From assembly GCF_014203755.1 (NCBI RefSeq), contig NZ_JACHJS010000001.1:5828001-5892000 (forward strand): a stretch of DNA of 64,000 bases, given 5' to 3'. Shown piece after piece: positions 52,648 to 62,297 of this stretch (its first letter is position 1; each line of letters opens with the position of its first letter). This DNA is from Saccharothrix violaceirubra (GTDB lineage: Bacteria > Actinomycetota > Actinomycetes > Mycobacteriales > Pseudonocardiaceae). Both the position numbers and the translations under genes were made by a program. The notes under the pieces are model-generated. The model was not told the DNA's origin. It ran no database searches and saw nothing but the letters and a program-made list of their open reading frames with translations.

Positions 52648-53949
52648 GTGGCAAAAATCGCCGTTATTGGTGCAGGTCAGGCCGGGTTGGTCCTCTCAGC
52701 GGCACTGCTGCGGGCCGGCTGGCAGGTGTCCCTGTACTCCGACCGGACCGCCGAGGACCACCTGGCCGACCGGGGCCGCCCGACCGCATGCCTCTTCGGG
52801 GACCAGGTGGAGTACGAAGCCGAACTGGGGCTGCCGACCTGGTCGCAGGCGTCCCCCTTCACCCGCATCCACCTCGATCTCTACACACCCGCCGGACCGG
52901 TCGCGTTCTCCGTCGACGCACCGCTGGACAAGCCGGCGCTGGCCGTGGACCAGCGGCTGAAGTTCTCGTCCGGGCTGGCGGAACTGGCCGCGCGCGGCGC
53001 CGAGGTCGTGATCGGCGCGGTCTCCCTGGAGGACCTCGACGACCTGGCCGCGAGCCACGACCTCGTCGTGGTCACGGTGGGGCACAAGGCTTTCCAGGGC
53101 CTGTTCCCGCGTGACGACGCCCGGTCGACGCACACCGAACCGCAGCGCAAGCTGTTCATGGTCAACGTGGCCGGCTACGACCTGGACGCGCACCCCGTGC
53201 ACCGCCAGGGCGTGTTCTCGTTCCTGCCCGGCACGGTCGAGGTGTTCTGGATCCCCTTCTGGGACAAGGACGTCGGCGAGTCGCGGTCGATCGTGGTCGA
53301 GATCACGCCGGGCGGCAAGGCGGACCGGTTCGACGACGTGACGACCGCCGACGAGGGTCTGGCGGTGTTCAAGGAGGTCGTGGCCGAACTGCTGCCCGGC
53401 GAACTGCCGTTCGTCGCGCCGACGCGGGCGACGAGCCCGGTGACGTTCATCAAGGGCGCGATCGTGCCGGTCGTCCGCCACCCGGTGGCCGAACTGCCGT
53501 CGGGTCGGCACGTGCTCGGACTCGGCGACGCCGTGGTGCTCAACGACCCGTTGTCGGGCCAGGGCGCCAACAACGCGACCCGCATGGCGAAGTTCTTCGC
53601 CGAACGCCTCACGGCCCACGACGGCGCGATCACCGCGCCGTGGCTGCGGGAGCAGTTCGACGCGTTCTGGGAGAAGGGCCGCTACGCCACCGAGTTCACC
53701 AACGGCCTGCTGGCGCCGTTGCGCGACCACCAGAAGAACGTGCTGCTGGCCGCGTCGCACGACGAGGAGATCGGTGCGCGGCTGTGGAGCGGGTTCAACG
53801 ACCCGTCGTCGCTGTTCCCGTGGTTCTTCGACGAGACCGAGGCGCACCGGTACCTCGCGGAGCGGCAGGTCGGCCGCGGCACGTTGCTGCGCTACAAGCT
53901 GGGCGTCGCGGCGAGGGTGATCGGCGGCCGGCTCAGCCGACGGTCGTGA
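52648..53949 (+). CDS. Styrene/indole monooxygenase-like flavoprotein
   Basis: A 433-residue protein from GTG 52648. It starts with the FAD dinucleotide motif KIAVIGAGQAGLVLSAALL. Other features are DRTAEDHLADRGRPTACLFG near 40-58, a long middle, and the second FAD motif HVLGLGDAVVLNDPLSGQGANNATRM. This is the StyA family of two-component monooxygenases, which epoxidise aromatic alkenes or indole with FADH2 delivered by a separate reductase. No StyB-like reductase is adjacent. The substrate is unknown. Confidence 0.85.
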   Translation: MAKIAVIGAGQAGLVLSAALLRAGWQVSLYSDRTAEDHLADRGRPTACLFGDQVEYEAELGLPTWSQASPFTRIHLDLYTPAGPVAFSVDAPLDKPALAVDQRLKFSSGLAELAARGAEVVIGAVSLEDLDDLAASHDLVVVTVGHKAFQGLFPRDDARSTHTEPQRKLFMVNVAGYDLDAHPVHRQGVFSFLPGTVEVFWIPFWDKDVGESRSIVVEITPGGKADRFDDVTTADEGLAVFKEVVAELLPGELPFVAPTRATSPVTFIKGAIVPVVRHPVAELPSGRHVLGLGDAVVLNDPLSGQGANNATRMAKFFAERLTAHDGAITAPWLREQFDAFWEKGRYATEFTNGLLAPLRDHQKNVLLAASHDEEIGARLWSGFNDPSSLFPWFFDETEAHRYLAERQVGRGTLLRYKLGVAARVIGGRLSRRS

Positions 53950-54157
53950 CGGCCGGTTCCCGCACTCGGGTCTGTCGACGATCGCGATCAGGCACCGCGG
54001 TCGTCGGCGGGCCCGGCCGGCCGTCGAATCCCGCGCACCCCGGTCCCGGTCGGCCGGTCAGGCCCGGCTCGTGGTGGTGACCAGGCCGGTCCGACCCCGC
54101 ACCCCGAGCACCACCCGTGATCCGTGCCCACCCGCTCGACTCGCCACGGCGACCGGT

Positions 54158-55192
54158 TCAGCCGACCGGCGCGGTCAAAGCGGCTCTGATCTCCCGTACC
54201 GCCGCCCGCCCCGCGCGGGTGGCGCCCACGGTGCTCGCGGACGGCCCGTAGCCGACGAGGTGGACCCGGGGATCGGCGACGACCCGGGTCCCGTCGAGCC
54301 GGATGCCGCCGCCGGGCTCGCGCAGCCGCAACGGTGCCAGGTGGTCGAGCGCGGCGCGGAACCCGGTGGCCCACAGGATCGCGTCGACGCGTTCCTCGGT
54401 GCCGTCGGCCCACACCACGCCGGACTCGGTGATCCGCTCGAACATCGGCCGGCGCGCGAGCACCCCGGACGCCAGCGCCGTGCGCACCGCCGGGGTGAGC
54501 GACAGCCCGGTCACGTGGACCACGCTGCGCGGCGGCAGACCCGCCTTGACGCGTTCCTCCACCAGTGCCACGGCCGCACGGCCGATCTCGGGCGTGAACG
54601 GTTCTTCGCGGAACACCGGCTCGCGCCGGGTGACCCACAGCGGTTCCGCGACCGTCGCGATCTCCAGCAGCTGCTGCACCGCCGACGTGCCACCGCCGAC
54701 CACGACGACCTTCCGGCCCGCGAACTCCGCCGGCCCGGCGTACTCGGACGCGTGGAGCTGCCGGCCCCGGAACGACTCCGCGCCGGGGTAGTGCGGCACG
54801 AACGGACGGGTCCACGTGCCGGTGGCGTTGACCAGGAACCGGGTCGGCACGACGCCCTGGTCCGTCACCACCTCAAGCCCCTCGCCCGCGTCCCGCACCT
54901 CGGACACGCGCACCGGTCGGCGCACGCGCAGGGAGTCGCGGCGTTCGAACCCGGCGAAGTACGCGGGCAGCACGTCCCGCGCCGGCGCGTCCGGGTCGGG
55001 CGTCGCGAACGGCATGCCGGGCAGGTCGTGGATGCCGTGCACGGTGGCCATGCGCAACGACGGCCAGCGGTGCCGCCACGCGCCGCCCGGACCGTCCTCG
55101 GCGTCGAGCACCACGTACTCCAGCCCCGAGCGGTGCAGGAAGTAGGCGGTGGACAACCCCGCCTGACCCGCGCCGACGACCACGACGTCCAT
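54158..55192 (-). CDS. Flavin-containing monooxygenase-like oxidoreductase (CzcO-type)
   Basis: A 344-residue protein; I start it at ATG 55192, at the first FAD motif (VVVVGAGQAGLSTAYFL), though the frame stays open far upstream. The FMO-type pattern continues with GPGGAWRHRWPSLRMATVHG, the NADPH motif KVVVVGGGTSAVQQLLEIA near 185-205, and the C-terminal ATGFRAALDHLAPL and VHLVGYGPSASTVGATRAG. It likely oxygenates a soft nucleophile or ketone using NADPH; substrate unknown. It diverges from the luciferase-like gene, 96 bp between starts. Confidence 0.88.
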   Translation of the reverse strand: MDVVVVGAGQAGLSTAYFLHRSGLEYVVLDAEDGPGGAWRHRWPSLRMATVHGIHDLPGMPFATPDPDAPARDVLPAYFAGFERRDSLRVRRPVRVSEVRDAGEGLEVVTDQGVVPTRFLVNATGTWTRPFVPHYPGAESFRGRQLHASEYAGPAEFAGRKVVVVGGGTSAVQQLLEIATVAEPLWVTRREPVFREEPFTPEIGRAAVALVEERVKAGLPPRSVVHVTGLSLTPAVRTALASGVLARRPMFERITESGVVWADGTEERVDAILWATGFRAALDHLAPLRLREPGGGIRLDGTRVVADPRVHLVGYGPSASTVGATRAGRAAVREIRAALTAPVG

Positions 55193-55288
55193 ACCGGGCA
55201 GAACGTCCGCGCCCGCCGCCGGCCTTCCCGGATGTGAGCGACCGGACGTCCGGGGAAGGTCGGACGACCGCACGGCGTTGAGCCGGAC

Positions 55289-56341
55289 ATGACCCGACTC
55301 GGCGAGATCCCGCTGTCCGTGCTCGACCTGGCCCCGATCACGGCGGGCACCGACGCCCGGACCGCGCTGCGCAACACCCGTGAGCTGGCACAGCACGCCG
55401 AGGCGTTGGGCTACACCCGGTTCTGGCTCGCCGAGCACCACACCATGCCGGGCATCGCGAGCAGCTCGCCCGCGATCCTGATCGGCCACGTCGCCGACGC
55501 GACCGAGAAGATCCGGGTCGGTTCGGGCGGCGTGATGCTGCCCAACCACCCGCCGCTGGTGGTGGCCGAGCAGTTCGGCACGCTCTCCGCGCTGCACCCC
55601 GACCGCATCGACCTGGGCATCGGCCGCGCGCCCGGCACCGACCAGCGCACCGCGCAGGCGTTGCGCCGCACGTCCGGTCCGCTGTCGGCGGACGACTTCC
55701 CCCGCCAACTCCAGGAGCTGCGCGGCTACTTCGCGGGCACCGAGCAGCTCGACGCCGTGCCCGCCGCCGGGTACGGGCCGCCGGTGTGGCTGCTCGGGTC
55801 GAGCACGTACAGCGCGCAGGTCGCGGGACTGCTCGGCCTGCCGTTCGCGTTCGCGCACCACTTCAGCTCGGAGCAGACGCTGCCGGCACTGACCGCGTAC
55901 CGGGAGCGGTTCCAGCCGTCGGAGGTGCTGGAACGGCCGTACGCGCTGGTGTGCGCGGCGGTGATCGCGGCCGACACCGACGAGCAAGCGCTGCGGATCG
56001 CGCAGCCGTCGGCGCTGGCGTTCCTGCGCCTGCGTTCGGGGCGGCCCGGCCGGCTGCCGACCGTCGAGGAGGCGGCCGAGTACCCGTACACCGACCTGGA
56101 GCGGCTGTTCGTCGAGGACCGGCTCGGCAGTCAGATCATCGGCGGGCCCGAGACCGTGCGCGCGGGCGTCCGGGAGCTGTTGGACCGCACCGATGCGGAC
56201 GAGTTGATGGTCACGACGATGGTGCCCGAGCAAAGCGACCGGCTGCGCTCTTACGAGCTTCTCGCCCACATGGCGGGCGAACGTTCACAGTTGTCCACCA
56301 ATGGTTCATCCGAACGAGTGAAGAGCGGTGTAGAGGTGTAG
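55289..56341 (+). CDS. LLM-class flavin-dependent oxidoreductase (MsnO8-like)
   Basis: A 350-residue protein of the bacterial luciferase family: [20 protein letters not shown] at the start, [58 protein letters not shown], and a C-terminal [13 protein letters not shown] with [21 protein letters not shown]. The family uses FMNH2 and oxygen. The motifs are those of the MsnO8/YwcH subgroup; substrate unknown. The gene diverges from the FMO-type gene; a strong hairpin lies about 110 bp downstream. Confidence 0.9.
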   Translation: MTRLGEIPLSVLDLAPITAGTDARTALRNTRELAQHAEALGYTRFWLAEHHTMPGIASSSPAILIGHVADATEKIRVGSGGVMLPNHPPLVVAEQFGTLSALHPDRIDLGIGRAPGTDQRTAQALRRTSGPLSADDFPRQLQELRGYFAGTEQLDAVPAAGYGPPVWLLGSSTYSAQVAGLLGLPFAFAHHFSSEQTLPALTAYRERFQPSEVLERPYALVCAAVIAADTDEQALRIAQPSALAFLRLRSGRPGRLPTVEEAAEYPYTDLERLFVEDRLGSQIIGGPETVRAGVRELLDRTDADELMVTTMVPEQSDRLRSYELLAHMAGERSQLSTNGSSERVKSGVEV

Positions 56342-56448
56342 CGCCGGGCCGTGAGCGCGCGATGATCGGTAGTGAGCGCGCACGCCCCCCGACGCGCTCC
56401 CCTCTTCCGGGCGGCGAGCCGCCCGATCCGGGACGGCCGCCGCCGCGA

Positions 56449-56488
56449 CCCGCGTGGGCGGCGCCCGCTGTGGCGCCGCCCACGCGGG
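56449..56488. terminator. Strong hairpin between the LLM gene and the lipoprotein gene
   Basis: Perfect 17-bp GC stem (56449-56465 with 56472-56488) with a 6-nt loop, in a 292-bp interval without other visible features. Probably the terminator of the LLM gene. Confidence 0.65.
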
Positions 56489-56633
56489 AGGCGCTCCGTC
56501 ATCACGGCTTGGCCACAGGCCGGCACCAGGTGCGCGTCAAGGACGCCCTTCCGCCCCCGGCGTCTCCCCCGCACCGTCATGGTGGTCCACAGGAGTACGT
56601 CGAGCCCACCGCCGGGGCGGGAAGGGGAGGTTC

Positions 56634-57164
56634 GTGAAGTTCGCCGGACTGGCCGTCGGCGGTTGCCTGGTCCTGATCCTGGCGGGGTGTGCGAACCGTC
56701 CGGAGAACCCGGCCGACGACGGGCGGACGACGGTGTCGGCACCCGCCGAGGCCGGAGCGCCCGACACGACGTTCGCCGCGTTCGGCGGCCAGCGCGTGTG
56801 GGCCAATGGCCTGTCGGTGACGGTGTCGCAGCCCCGGTCGCTGGAACCGAGCGACGCCTCGTTCCCGACCACGCCGCGCCTGGCCGTGTTCACCGTGACG
56901 CTGGCCAACGGCACCGACGCCGCCTACCGCACCAGCCAGCTCGCCGTGCACGCCGTGGTCAACGGCGTCCCCGTGGCCGAGGTGCGCGACACGCTCCAGG
57001 GCCTCAACGGGATCGCCTCCGCGGTAGCCGAGGTCGCACCGGGCGGCGACGCCACGTTGACCCTGGCCTACGCCGTGCCCGAGGACGCCGTGCGGTTGCA
57101 GCTCGTGGTCGAGCCCAACGGCACCGGCAAGGAGCCGAGCGCGACGTTCGAGGGTCCGGCCTGA
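56634..57164 (+). CDS. Lipoprotein with DUF4352-like immunoglobulin fold
   Basis: A 176-residue protein from GTG 56634 (AAGGGGAGG 3-5 nt upstream). Signal peptide with lipobox LILAGCANR (Cys about residue 20), a disordered Thr/Pro/Asp spacer to about 45, then a beta-sandwich: VWANGLSVTVSQPRSL, RLAVFTVTLANGTDAAYRTS, VAPGGDATLTLAYAVP. This is the style of DUF4352/telomeric-repeat-like extracellular domains in Gram-positive lipoproteins. It is anchored outside the membrane and of unknown function. It precedes the bcp gene by 17 bp and may be cotranscribed. Confidence 0.8.
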   Translation: MKFAGLAVGGCLVLILAGCANRPENPADDGRTTVSAPAEAGAPDTTFAAFGGQRVWANGLSVTVSQPRSLEPSDASFPTTPRLAVFTVTLANGTDAAYRTSQLAVHAVVNGVPVAEVRDTLQGLNGIASAVAEVAPGGDATLTLAYAVPEDAVRLQLVVEPNGTGKEPSATFEGPA

Positions 57165-57181
57165 CCTGTAGCGTCTCGACC

Positions 57182-57649
57182 ATGACCAATCGCCTCGCAC
57201 CCGGCGACCCGGCACCGGCGTTCACGCTGCCCAACAGCGAGGGAAAACCCGTGTCCCTGGCGGACTACCGGGGCCGTTCCGTCGTCGTGTACTTCTACCC
57301 CGCCGCCGCCACGCCCGGCTGCACCAAGCAGGCGTGCGACTTCCGCGACAACCTCGCGGTCCTGGCCGAGGCCGGGTACGACGTCCTGGGCGTCTCGCCG
57401 GACAAGCCGGAGAAGCTCGCGAAGTTCGTGGCCGCCGAGGGGCTGACGTTCCCGCTGCTGTCGGACGTCGACAAGACCGTGCTGACCGAGTGGGGCGCGT
57501 TCGGCGAGAAGCAGAACTACGGGCGCACCGTGCAGGGCGTGATCCGCTCGACGTTCCTCGTGGGTCCCGAGGGCGAGATCGTCAAGGCGCTGTACAACGT
57601 CCGCGCGACCGGCCACGTGGCCAAGCTGATCCGCGAACTCCCGGCCTGA
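57182..57649 (+). CDS. bcp: Thiol peroxidase, Bcp-type peroxiredoxin
   Basis: A 155-residue protein from ATG 57182. Peroxiredoxin Q/BCP pattern: LAPGDPAPAFTLPNSEGKPV, VVYFYPAAATPGCTKQACDF with peroxidatic Cys47 and resolving Cys52, GVSPDKPEKLAKFVA, LLSDVDKTVLTEWG, GVIRSTFLVGPEGEIVKAL. It reduces hydrogen and organic peroxides using thioredoxin. It lies in the same direction as the lipoprotein gene and ends at a bidirectional terminator. Confidence 0.95.
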   Translation: MTNRLAPGDPAPAFTLPNSEGKPVSLADYRGRSVVVYFYPAAATPGCTKQACDFRDNLAVLAEAGYDVLGVSPDKPEKLAKFVAAEGLTFPLLSDVDKTVLTEWGAFGEKQNYGRTVQGVIRSTFLVGPEGEIVKALYNVRATGHVAKLIRELPA

Positions 57650-57656
57650 GACCACG

Positions 57657-57686
57657 ACGGCCGCGTCGGGGTCCCGACGCGGCCGT
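57657..57686. terminator. Bidirectional terminator between bcp and rdgB
   Basis: 14-bp arms (57657-57670 with 57673-57686) that are perfect reverse complements, in the 42-bp gap between the convergent genes. Confidence 0.8.
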
Positions 57687-57691
57687 TCCCG

Positions 57692-58285
57692 TCACAGACT
57701 CCGCAGGTGCGGCACGAGCAGCCGCAGCGCCCGACCGCGGTGGGACAGGGCGTCCTTCTCCCCCGGCTCCAGCTCGGCCGCCGACACGTCGTGGCCCTCG
57801 GGGCGGAAGATCGGGTCGTACCCGAAGCCGTTCACGCCGCGCGGCGCGCGCAGGATCGTGCCGGGCCACTCGCCCCGCACGACGACCTCGACGCCCTCGG
57901 CGACCAGCGCCGCCGTGCACACGAACGCGGCGCCGCGCCGGTCGTCCGGCACATCGCGCAACTGGCCCAGCACCAGGTCCAGGTTGGCCCGGTCGTCGCC
58001 GTGCCGACCGGACCAGCGCGCGGACAGCACGCCCGGCATGCCGTTGAGCGCGTCGACCGCGATGCCCGAGTCGTCGGCCACCGACGGCAGCCCGGTCGCG
58101 GCGAACGCGTCCCGCGCCTTGGCCAGCGCGTTGCCCTCGAACGTCGGATCGGTCTCGGGTGCCTCGGGGAACTCCGGCACGTCCGCGAGGCCGAGCACCT
58201 CGACGCCGGTCAACTCCTCGGCCAGCACGATGCGGCGCAGTTCGCCCAGCTTCTTGGCGTTGCGGGAGGCGAGCAGGAGCTTCAC
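57692..58285 (-). CDS. rdgB: RdgB/HAM1 non-canonical purine NTP pyrophosphatase
   Basis: A 197-residue protein from GTG 58285. Signature elements: [18 protein letters not shown] at the start, [55 protein letters not shown] and [11 protein letters not shown]. It hydrolyses ITP, dITP and XTP to monophosphates and keeps them out of nucleic acids. The start overlaps the rph stop by 4 bp, the conserved rph-rdgB operon of actinobacteria. Confidence 0.95.
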   Translation of the reverse strand: MKLLLASRNAKKLGELRRIVLAEELTGVEVLGLADVPEFPEAPETDPTFEGNALAKARDAFAATGLPSVADDSGIAVDALNGMPGVLSARWSGRHGDDRANLDLVLGQLRDVPDDRRGAAFVCTAALVAEGVEVVVRGEWPGTILRAPRGVNGFGYDPIFRPEGHDVSAAELEPGEKDALSHRGRALRLLVPHLRSL

Positions 58286-59046
58286 CGGCGCTTCCCCTTC
58301 GGCTCGGGCAGCACACCGGGGTACGGCGCGGCCAGCGCCTCGGCCTGGAGGCGGTTGAGTTCCGCGCAGCCCGCGAGTGCCACGTCGAGCATGCGGTCCA
58401 GGGTCGAGCGGGCGAACGTGGCGCCCTCGCCCGTGCCCTGGATCTCGATCAGGGTACCCGCGTCGGTGGCCACCACGTTCATGTCGACCTCGGCCCGCGA
58501 GTCCTCCTCGTAGGGCAGGTCGAGTCGCACCCGGCCGTCGACCACGCCGACCGACACCGCCGACACCGCGCACGACAACGGCTGCGGGTCGGCCAGCCGG
58601 CCGGCCGCGCCCAGCCACGTGACCGCGTCGGCCAGCGCCACGTACGCGCCGGTGATCGCGGCGGTCCGCGTGCCGCCGTCGGCCTGGATCACGTCGCAGT
58701 CGATCACGATCGTGTTCTCGCCCAGCGCGGCCAGGTCGATGCACGCGCGCAGCGATCGCCCGATCAGGCGGCTGATCTCGTGGGTGCGCCCGCCGACCCG
58801 GCCCTTGACGGACTCGCGATCACCACGCGTGTGGGTGGCGGAAGGCAGCATGGCGTACTCGGCCGTCACCCAGCCGAGGCCCGATCCGGACCTCCACCGG
58901 GGGACACCCTCGGTCACGCTCGCCGCGCACAGCACCCGGGTGTTGCCGAACTCGATCAACACGGACCCCGCCGGCCACTGCTGGTAACCCCGCGTGATCC
59001 TGATGTCGCGCAGTACGTCGTCGTTCCTGCCATCGGTCCTCAGCAC
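58282..59046 (-). CDS. rph: Ribonuclease PH
   Basis: A 254-residue protein from GTG 59046. RNase PH motifs: [101 protein letters not shown]. It is a phosphorolytic 3'-exoribonuclease that trims the 3' ends of tRNA precursors. It is coupled to rdgB by a 4-bp overlap and divergent from the DUF2231 gene. Confidence 0.96.
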   Translation of the reverse strand: MLRTDGRNDDVLRDIRITRGYQQWPAGSVLIEFGNTRVLCAASVTEGVPRWRSGSGLGWVTAEYAMLPSATHTRGDRESVKGRVGGRTHEISRLIGRSLRACIDLAALGENTIVIDCDVIQADGGTRTAAITGAYVALADAVTWLGAAGRLADPQPLSCAVSAVSVGVVDGRVRLDLPYEEDSRAEVDMNVVATDAGTLIEIQGTGEGATFARSTLDRMLDVALAGCAELNRLQAEALAAPYPGVLPEPKGKRR

Positions 59047-59100
59047 GGCACTACCCTAAGGCGCTGAACCCGTGGACATCCCACCGGCGTAGGGAGAGGC

Positions 59101-59643
59101 ATGGCACTCGCGGACGACCTGGTGAAGATCTCCGGAATCCCGGCCCACCCGCTCCTGGTCCACGCGGTCGTGGTGCTCCTGCCCCTGGCCTGCCTGGCCG
59201 CCGCGGCCATCGCCGTCCGACCGGTGTGGCGCCGGCGGTACGCGTGGCCGGTACTCGGGTTGACGCTGGTCGGGGTCGCCGCCGTGCCGGTCGCGCAGGA
59301 GACCGGGGAGCAACTGTACGAAGGGCGGTTCGACCGGCTGGGCAACCCGCTGATCGACCACCACGCCTCCCTGGGCAACGACCTGCTGCCGTTCGCGCTC
59401 GGGTTCGGCGTGGCCGTGGTCGCGCTGCTGATCGCCGGTCGGCTGGCCGACCGCGAGCACGCGGCGGCGGAGGACGGCGGCGGGAAGGACGACGGCGGTA
59501 CGACGACGGTGACCCGCACGTGGCGGCGGATCGCGGTGGTGATCGCGGTCGTGGTGGTCGCGTCCGGCGCGGCGGCGGTCGTGCAGACCGTGCGCATCGG
59601 GGACAGCGGGTCCCGTGCGGTGTGGGAGGGCGTCGGCGGCTGA
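59101..59643 (+). CDS. DUF2231 membrane protein
   Basis: A 180-residue protein from ATG 59101. Four hydrophobic segments (about 18-40, 48-66, 94-115 and 142-162). The first contains GIPAHPLLVHAVVVLLPLAC, the DUF2231 hallmark with conserved His residues, and IDHHASLGNDLLPFALGFG sits before the third. The His residues suggest haem or metal binding, but the function is unknown. It stands between the divergent rph gene and the convergent OsmC gene, an insertion in the neighbourhood known from mycobacteria. Confidence 0.85.
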   Translation: MALADDLVKISGIPAHPLLVHAVVVLLPLACLAAAAIAVRPVWRRRYAWPVLGLTLVGVAAVPVAQETGEQLYEGRFDRLGNPLIDHHASLGNDLLPFALGFGVAVVALLIAGRLADREHAAAEDGGGKDDGGTTTVTRTWRRIAVVIAVVVVASGAAAVVQTVRIGDSGSRAVWEGVGG

Positions 59644-59721
59644 GGTGCCGGGATCCGCGAGGTGCGGCGGCCTGGTGCGGACGCCGAAGGGCTCGACGAC
59701 TCGGAGACCGGGCCGCGCAGG

Positions 59722-60117
59722 CTAGGGCAGGTGCAGCGAAGCGTCGACTGGCGAGTGCAGTGCGCGCGAGACCGTGCACAGCTTCTCCACGGCCCGGTGC
59801 ACGGCGGCGGCCAGCGCCTGCCGCTGCTCGTCGTCCAACACCGACACGTCGTAGTCCAAGGTCACCGGAACCGACGTCAGGTCACCGGAACCGCCCGGCC
59901 GCACGTCGTCCGCGCGGGCCGAGATGCCGCCGTCGACCCGCCGGGTGACCAGCGACTCGGCCGTGATCACCGCGCACCCGGCCGCGGCGGCGAGCAGGAG
60001 TTCGACCGGGGAGAACGCGTCCGCGGCGTCCCTGCGGCCGATCCTGACCCGCGCGCCGCGGCCGTTCGTGGCCTCGAACTCGTGCTCACCGACGCGTTGG
60101 ACCTCGACGTTCGCCAC
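59722..60117 (-). CDS. OsmC-family peroxiredoxin-like protein
   Basis: A 131-residue protein of the OsmC/Ohr fold: VEVQRVGEHEFEATNGRGAR, ADAFSPVELLLAAAAGCAVITAESL containing the helix with the single catalytic-type Cys, and a C-terminal LAAAVHRAVEKLCTVSRAL with a second Cys. The two Cys resemble the reactive pair of Ohr/OsmC thiol peroxidases. A role in organic hydroperoxide detoxification is probable. It follows the hemerythrin gene, 10 bp apart, on the same strand. Confidence 0.88.
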   Translation of the reverse strand: MANVEVQRVGEHEFEATNGRGARVRIGRRDAADAFSPVELLLAAAAGCAVITAESLVTRRVDGGISARADDVRPGGSGDLTSVPVTLDYDVSVLDDEQRQALAAAVHRAVEKLCTVSRALHSPVDASLHLP

Positions 60118-60127
60118 GCCGCCGACG

Positions 60128-60631
60128 TTAGTCGATCCGGTCGGCGGTCTCCTTGGCCAGCCGACGCACGTACGCGATGTCCCCGCAGTCGTCGTCGAGC
60201 CGCTCCTGGCGCACCTCGACGAACCGGCGGCCCAACTCGGCCCGCCGGTCGTCGGCCACCTCGGAGCGGGCGTCGTTGAGGATGGTCCGCTCCTCCTCGT
60301 CCACGTGGTGGTTCAGCGCCTCCACCAACTCCTCGAGTTTGTCCTCCCACTCCTCGGAAGCCGTGTCCCCGACCTCCAGCAGGGCGAGCAGCGCCTGATG
60401 CCCCTCGGCGTGCTCCTCGGCACCGTGGTCGACCTCGTCGTCGTCGACCTTCTTGTAGCGCTTGAGCGCCGGGTACACCTCGGACTCCTCGGCCTCGGCG
60501 TGCGCGACCAGCAGCGCGGACAACTCCCCCAGCAGCGTCGTGCGGTCCGCGGAGCGGTCCCGCAGACCGCGGAACAGCTCCTCGAACCTGCGGTGGTCGG
60601 CCAGGATGAGATCTACGACGTCAGTGGACAT
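60128..60631 (-). CDS. Hemerythrin-domain protein
   Basis: A 167-residue protein with HHE metal motifs: LILADHRRFEELFRGL (His13), LLVAHAEAEESEVYPAL (His and Glu), EEHAEGHQALLALLE and LNHHVDEEERTILND. It folds as a four-helix bundle that binds a di-iron centre and senses or stores O2 or NO. The C-terminal extension is acidic and helical (ERLDDDCGDIAYVRRLAKET). It is cotranscribed with the OsmC gene, so an oxidative or nitrosative stress role for the pair is likely. Confidence 0.9.
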   Translation of the reverse strand: MSTDVVDLILADHRRFEELFRGLRDRSADRTTLLGELSALLVAHAEAEESEVYPALKRYKKVDDDEVDHGAEEHAEGHQALLALLEVGDTASEEWEDKLEELVEALNHHVDEEERTILNDARSEVADDRRAELGRRFVEVRQERLDDDCGDIAYVRRLAKETADRID

Positions 60632-60656
60632 GCGGCCGGACTACCCCCGGCCCGGC

Positions 60657-61454
60657 TCAGCCAATCCGGTAGCTCTTGCCCCGCGCGGCGGGCTCGACGG
60701 GACCGTCGAACTCCTCACGCGCCTCGGCCAGGACCACCCGGGCGTCGGTCCACGGCGCCACGTGGGTGAGCAGCAGTCGTCCCACGCCCGCCGCCGCCGC
60801 GAGCCGGCCCGCCTGCCGTCCGGACATGTGCAGGTCCGCGGGTCTGTCCTCGGCGTGCTCCCACGTCGCCTCGGACAGCAACACGTCCACACCGTCGGCC
60901 AACTCGTGCAACGCCTCGCACGGACCGGTGTCGCCGGTATAGGCCAGCGAGGCCTCCGGCGTGGTGATCCGGAACCCGTAGGCCTCGCACGGGTGGGCCA
61001 CGCGTCTGGACGTGACCTCGAACGGGCCGATGCGGACCGTGCCGCCGTCGGACACCGCGTGGAACCGGTAGATGTCGGTCAGGTCGGTCCGGGCCAGTTC
61101 CTCGGCGCTTTCCGCGTACGCCCGCGCGAACCGGTCGGGCGACTCGCCCGGCCCGTACACCGGCAGCGGCCTGGTCGTCGGGTCGTACGGCGGATCGGGG
61201 TGGTAGCGGCGCAACACCGTCAAGCCGGAGAAGTCGCCGCAGTGGTCGGGGTGCAGGTGGGAGAACAGCACCGCGCCCAGGGCGAACGGATCGCGGTGGG
61301 CCTGCAACGCGGCGAGCACACCGCTGCCGAAGTCGACGGCCAGGGAAAAGCCGTCGGCTTCAACCAGGTACCCGGAAGACGGGGCATCAGGCCCCGGCAG
61401 GCTGCCCGAGCAGCCGAGGATGGTCAACAGCACCCGTGGAGCGTGCCGGCTCAC
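60657..61454 (-). CDS. MBL-fold hydrolase, Rv1339-like cyclic nucleotide phosphodiesterase
   Basis: A 265-residue protein from GTG 61454, which overlaps the murI stop by 4 bp. Metallo-beta-lactamase fold: [23 protein letters not shown] with a Ser/Gly-rich first loop, the metal site [11 protein letters not shown] (His66, His68, Asp70, His71), [12 protein letters not shown] and a late LLLTHVAPW His. The size and position next to murI and rph correspond to mycobacterial Rv1339, an atypical phosphodiesterase that lowers cAMP. The same role is likely here. Confidence 0.85.
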   Translation of the reverse strand: MSRHAPRVLLTILGCSGSLPGPDAPSSGYLVEADGFSLAVDFGSGVLAALQAHRDPFALGAVLFSHLHPDHCGDFSGLTVLRRYHPDPPYDPTTRPLPVYGPGESPDRFARAYAESAEELARTDLTDIYRFHAVSDGGTVRIGPFEVTSRRVAHPCEAYGFRITTPEASLAYTGDTGPCEALHELADGVDVLLSEATWEHAEDRPADLHMSGRQAGRLAAAAGVGRLLLTHVAPWTDARVVLAEAREEFDGPVEPAARGKSYRIG

Positions 61455-62242
61455 GTGTAGGCGTGAAAGGACTGTGTTTCCAAGCCGGGGAGGAAGCGCC
61501 TGGCCAGGCGCGCGAACTGTTCGGCCGGTCCGGTGGCGGTGAACCGCTGATCGGGGGCGCCCTCGCGGAACAGGTCGCGCTCGGTGAGCACCCGGACCAC
61601 GTCCTTGACCGTTTCCTCCGCACTCGACACCAGGGTGACCGAGTCGCCCATCACGATCTGGAGCACGCCCGTGAGCAGCGGGTAGTGGGTGCAGCCGAGG
61701 ACGAGCGTGTCCACCTCCGCGCGCTGCAACGGCTCCAGGTAGGCCTGCGCCAGACCGAGCACCTGGCGACCGGACGTGACGCCGCGTTCCACGAAGTCCA
61801 CGAAGCGCGGACAGGCCGCGGCCGTCACCGTGATGTCCTTCGCGACCTCGAACGCGTCCTGGTAGGCGCCGGACGTGATCGTGCCCTTCGTGCCGATCAC
61901 GCCGACCCGGCCGGAGCGGGTGGTCGCGATGGCCCGGCGCACGGCCGGGAGGATCACCTCGACCACCGGGATGTCGTAGCGCTCGCGGGCGTCGCGCAGG
62001 CAGGCTGACGACGCGGTGTTGCACGCGATCACCAGCATCTTGACGCCGTCCTCGACGAGGCGGTCGCCGATCTCCAACGCGTGCTTGCGGGCCTGGGCGA
62101 TGGGCAGCGGGCCGTACGGACCGTTCGCGGTGTCGCCGACGTAGCGCAGGCGTTCGGCGGGCAACTGGTCCATGATCGCGCGGGCGACCGTGAGACCGCC
62201 CACCCCGGAGTCGAAGATCCCGATCGGCGCGTCGGCGTTCAC
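61451..62242 (-). CDS. murI: Glutamate racemase
   Basis: A 263-residue protein from GTG 62242. Catalytic cysteines are in [12 protein letters not shown] (Cys74) and LGCTHYPLL (Cys184); the start motif is [17 protein letters not shown] and the substrate loop [10 protein letters not shown]. It makes D-glutamate for peptidoglycan. It is coupled to the MBL-fold gene and follows the rhomboid gene on the same strand, the conserved actinobacterial order. Confidence 0.96.
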   Translation of the reverse strand: MNADAPIGIFDSGVGGLTVARAIMDQLPAERLRYVGDTANGPYGPLPIAQARKHALEIGDRLVEDGVKMLVIACNTASSACLRDARERYDIPVVEVILPAVRRAIATTRSGRVGVIGTKGTITSGAYQDAFEVAKDITVTAAACPRFVDFVERGVTSGRQVLGLAQAYLEPLQRAEVDTLVLGCTHYPLLTGVLQIVMGDSVTLVSSAEETVKDVVRVLTERDLFREGAPDQRFTATGPAEQFARLARRFLPGLETQSFHAYT

Positions 62243-62297
62243 GGGGTGTTCCCGAAGACGTTCACGGCGGCGTTCCCAGGGGTGTCGACGGGGGCGT

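Noticed and set aside
55193..56269. N-terminal extension of the FMO-like gene by 359 codons
   Set aside because: The extension is antisense to the LLM gene and has shadow-type composition; the FAD motif begins right at ATG 55192.
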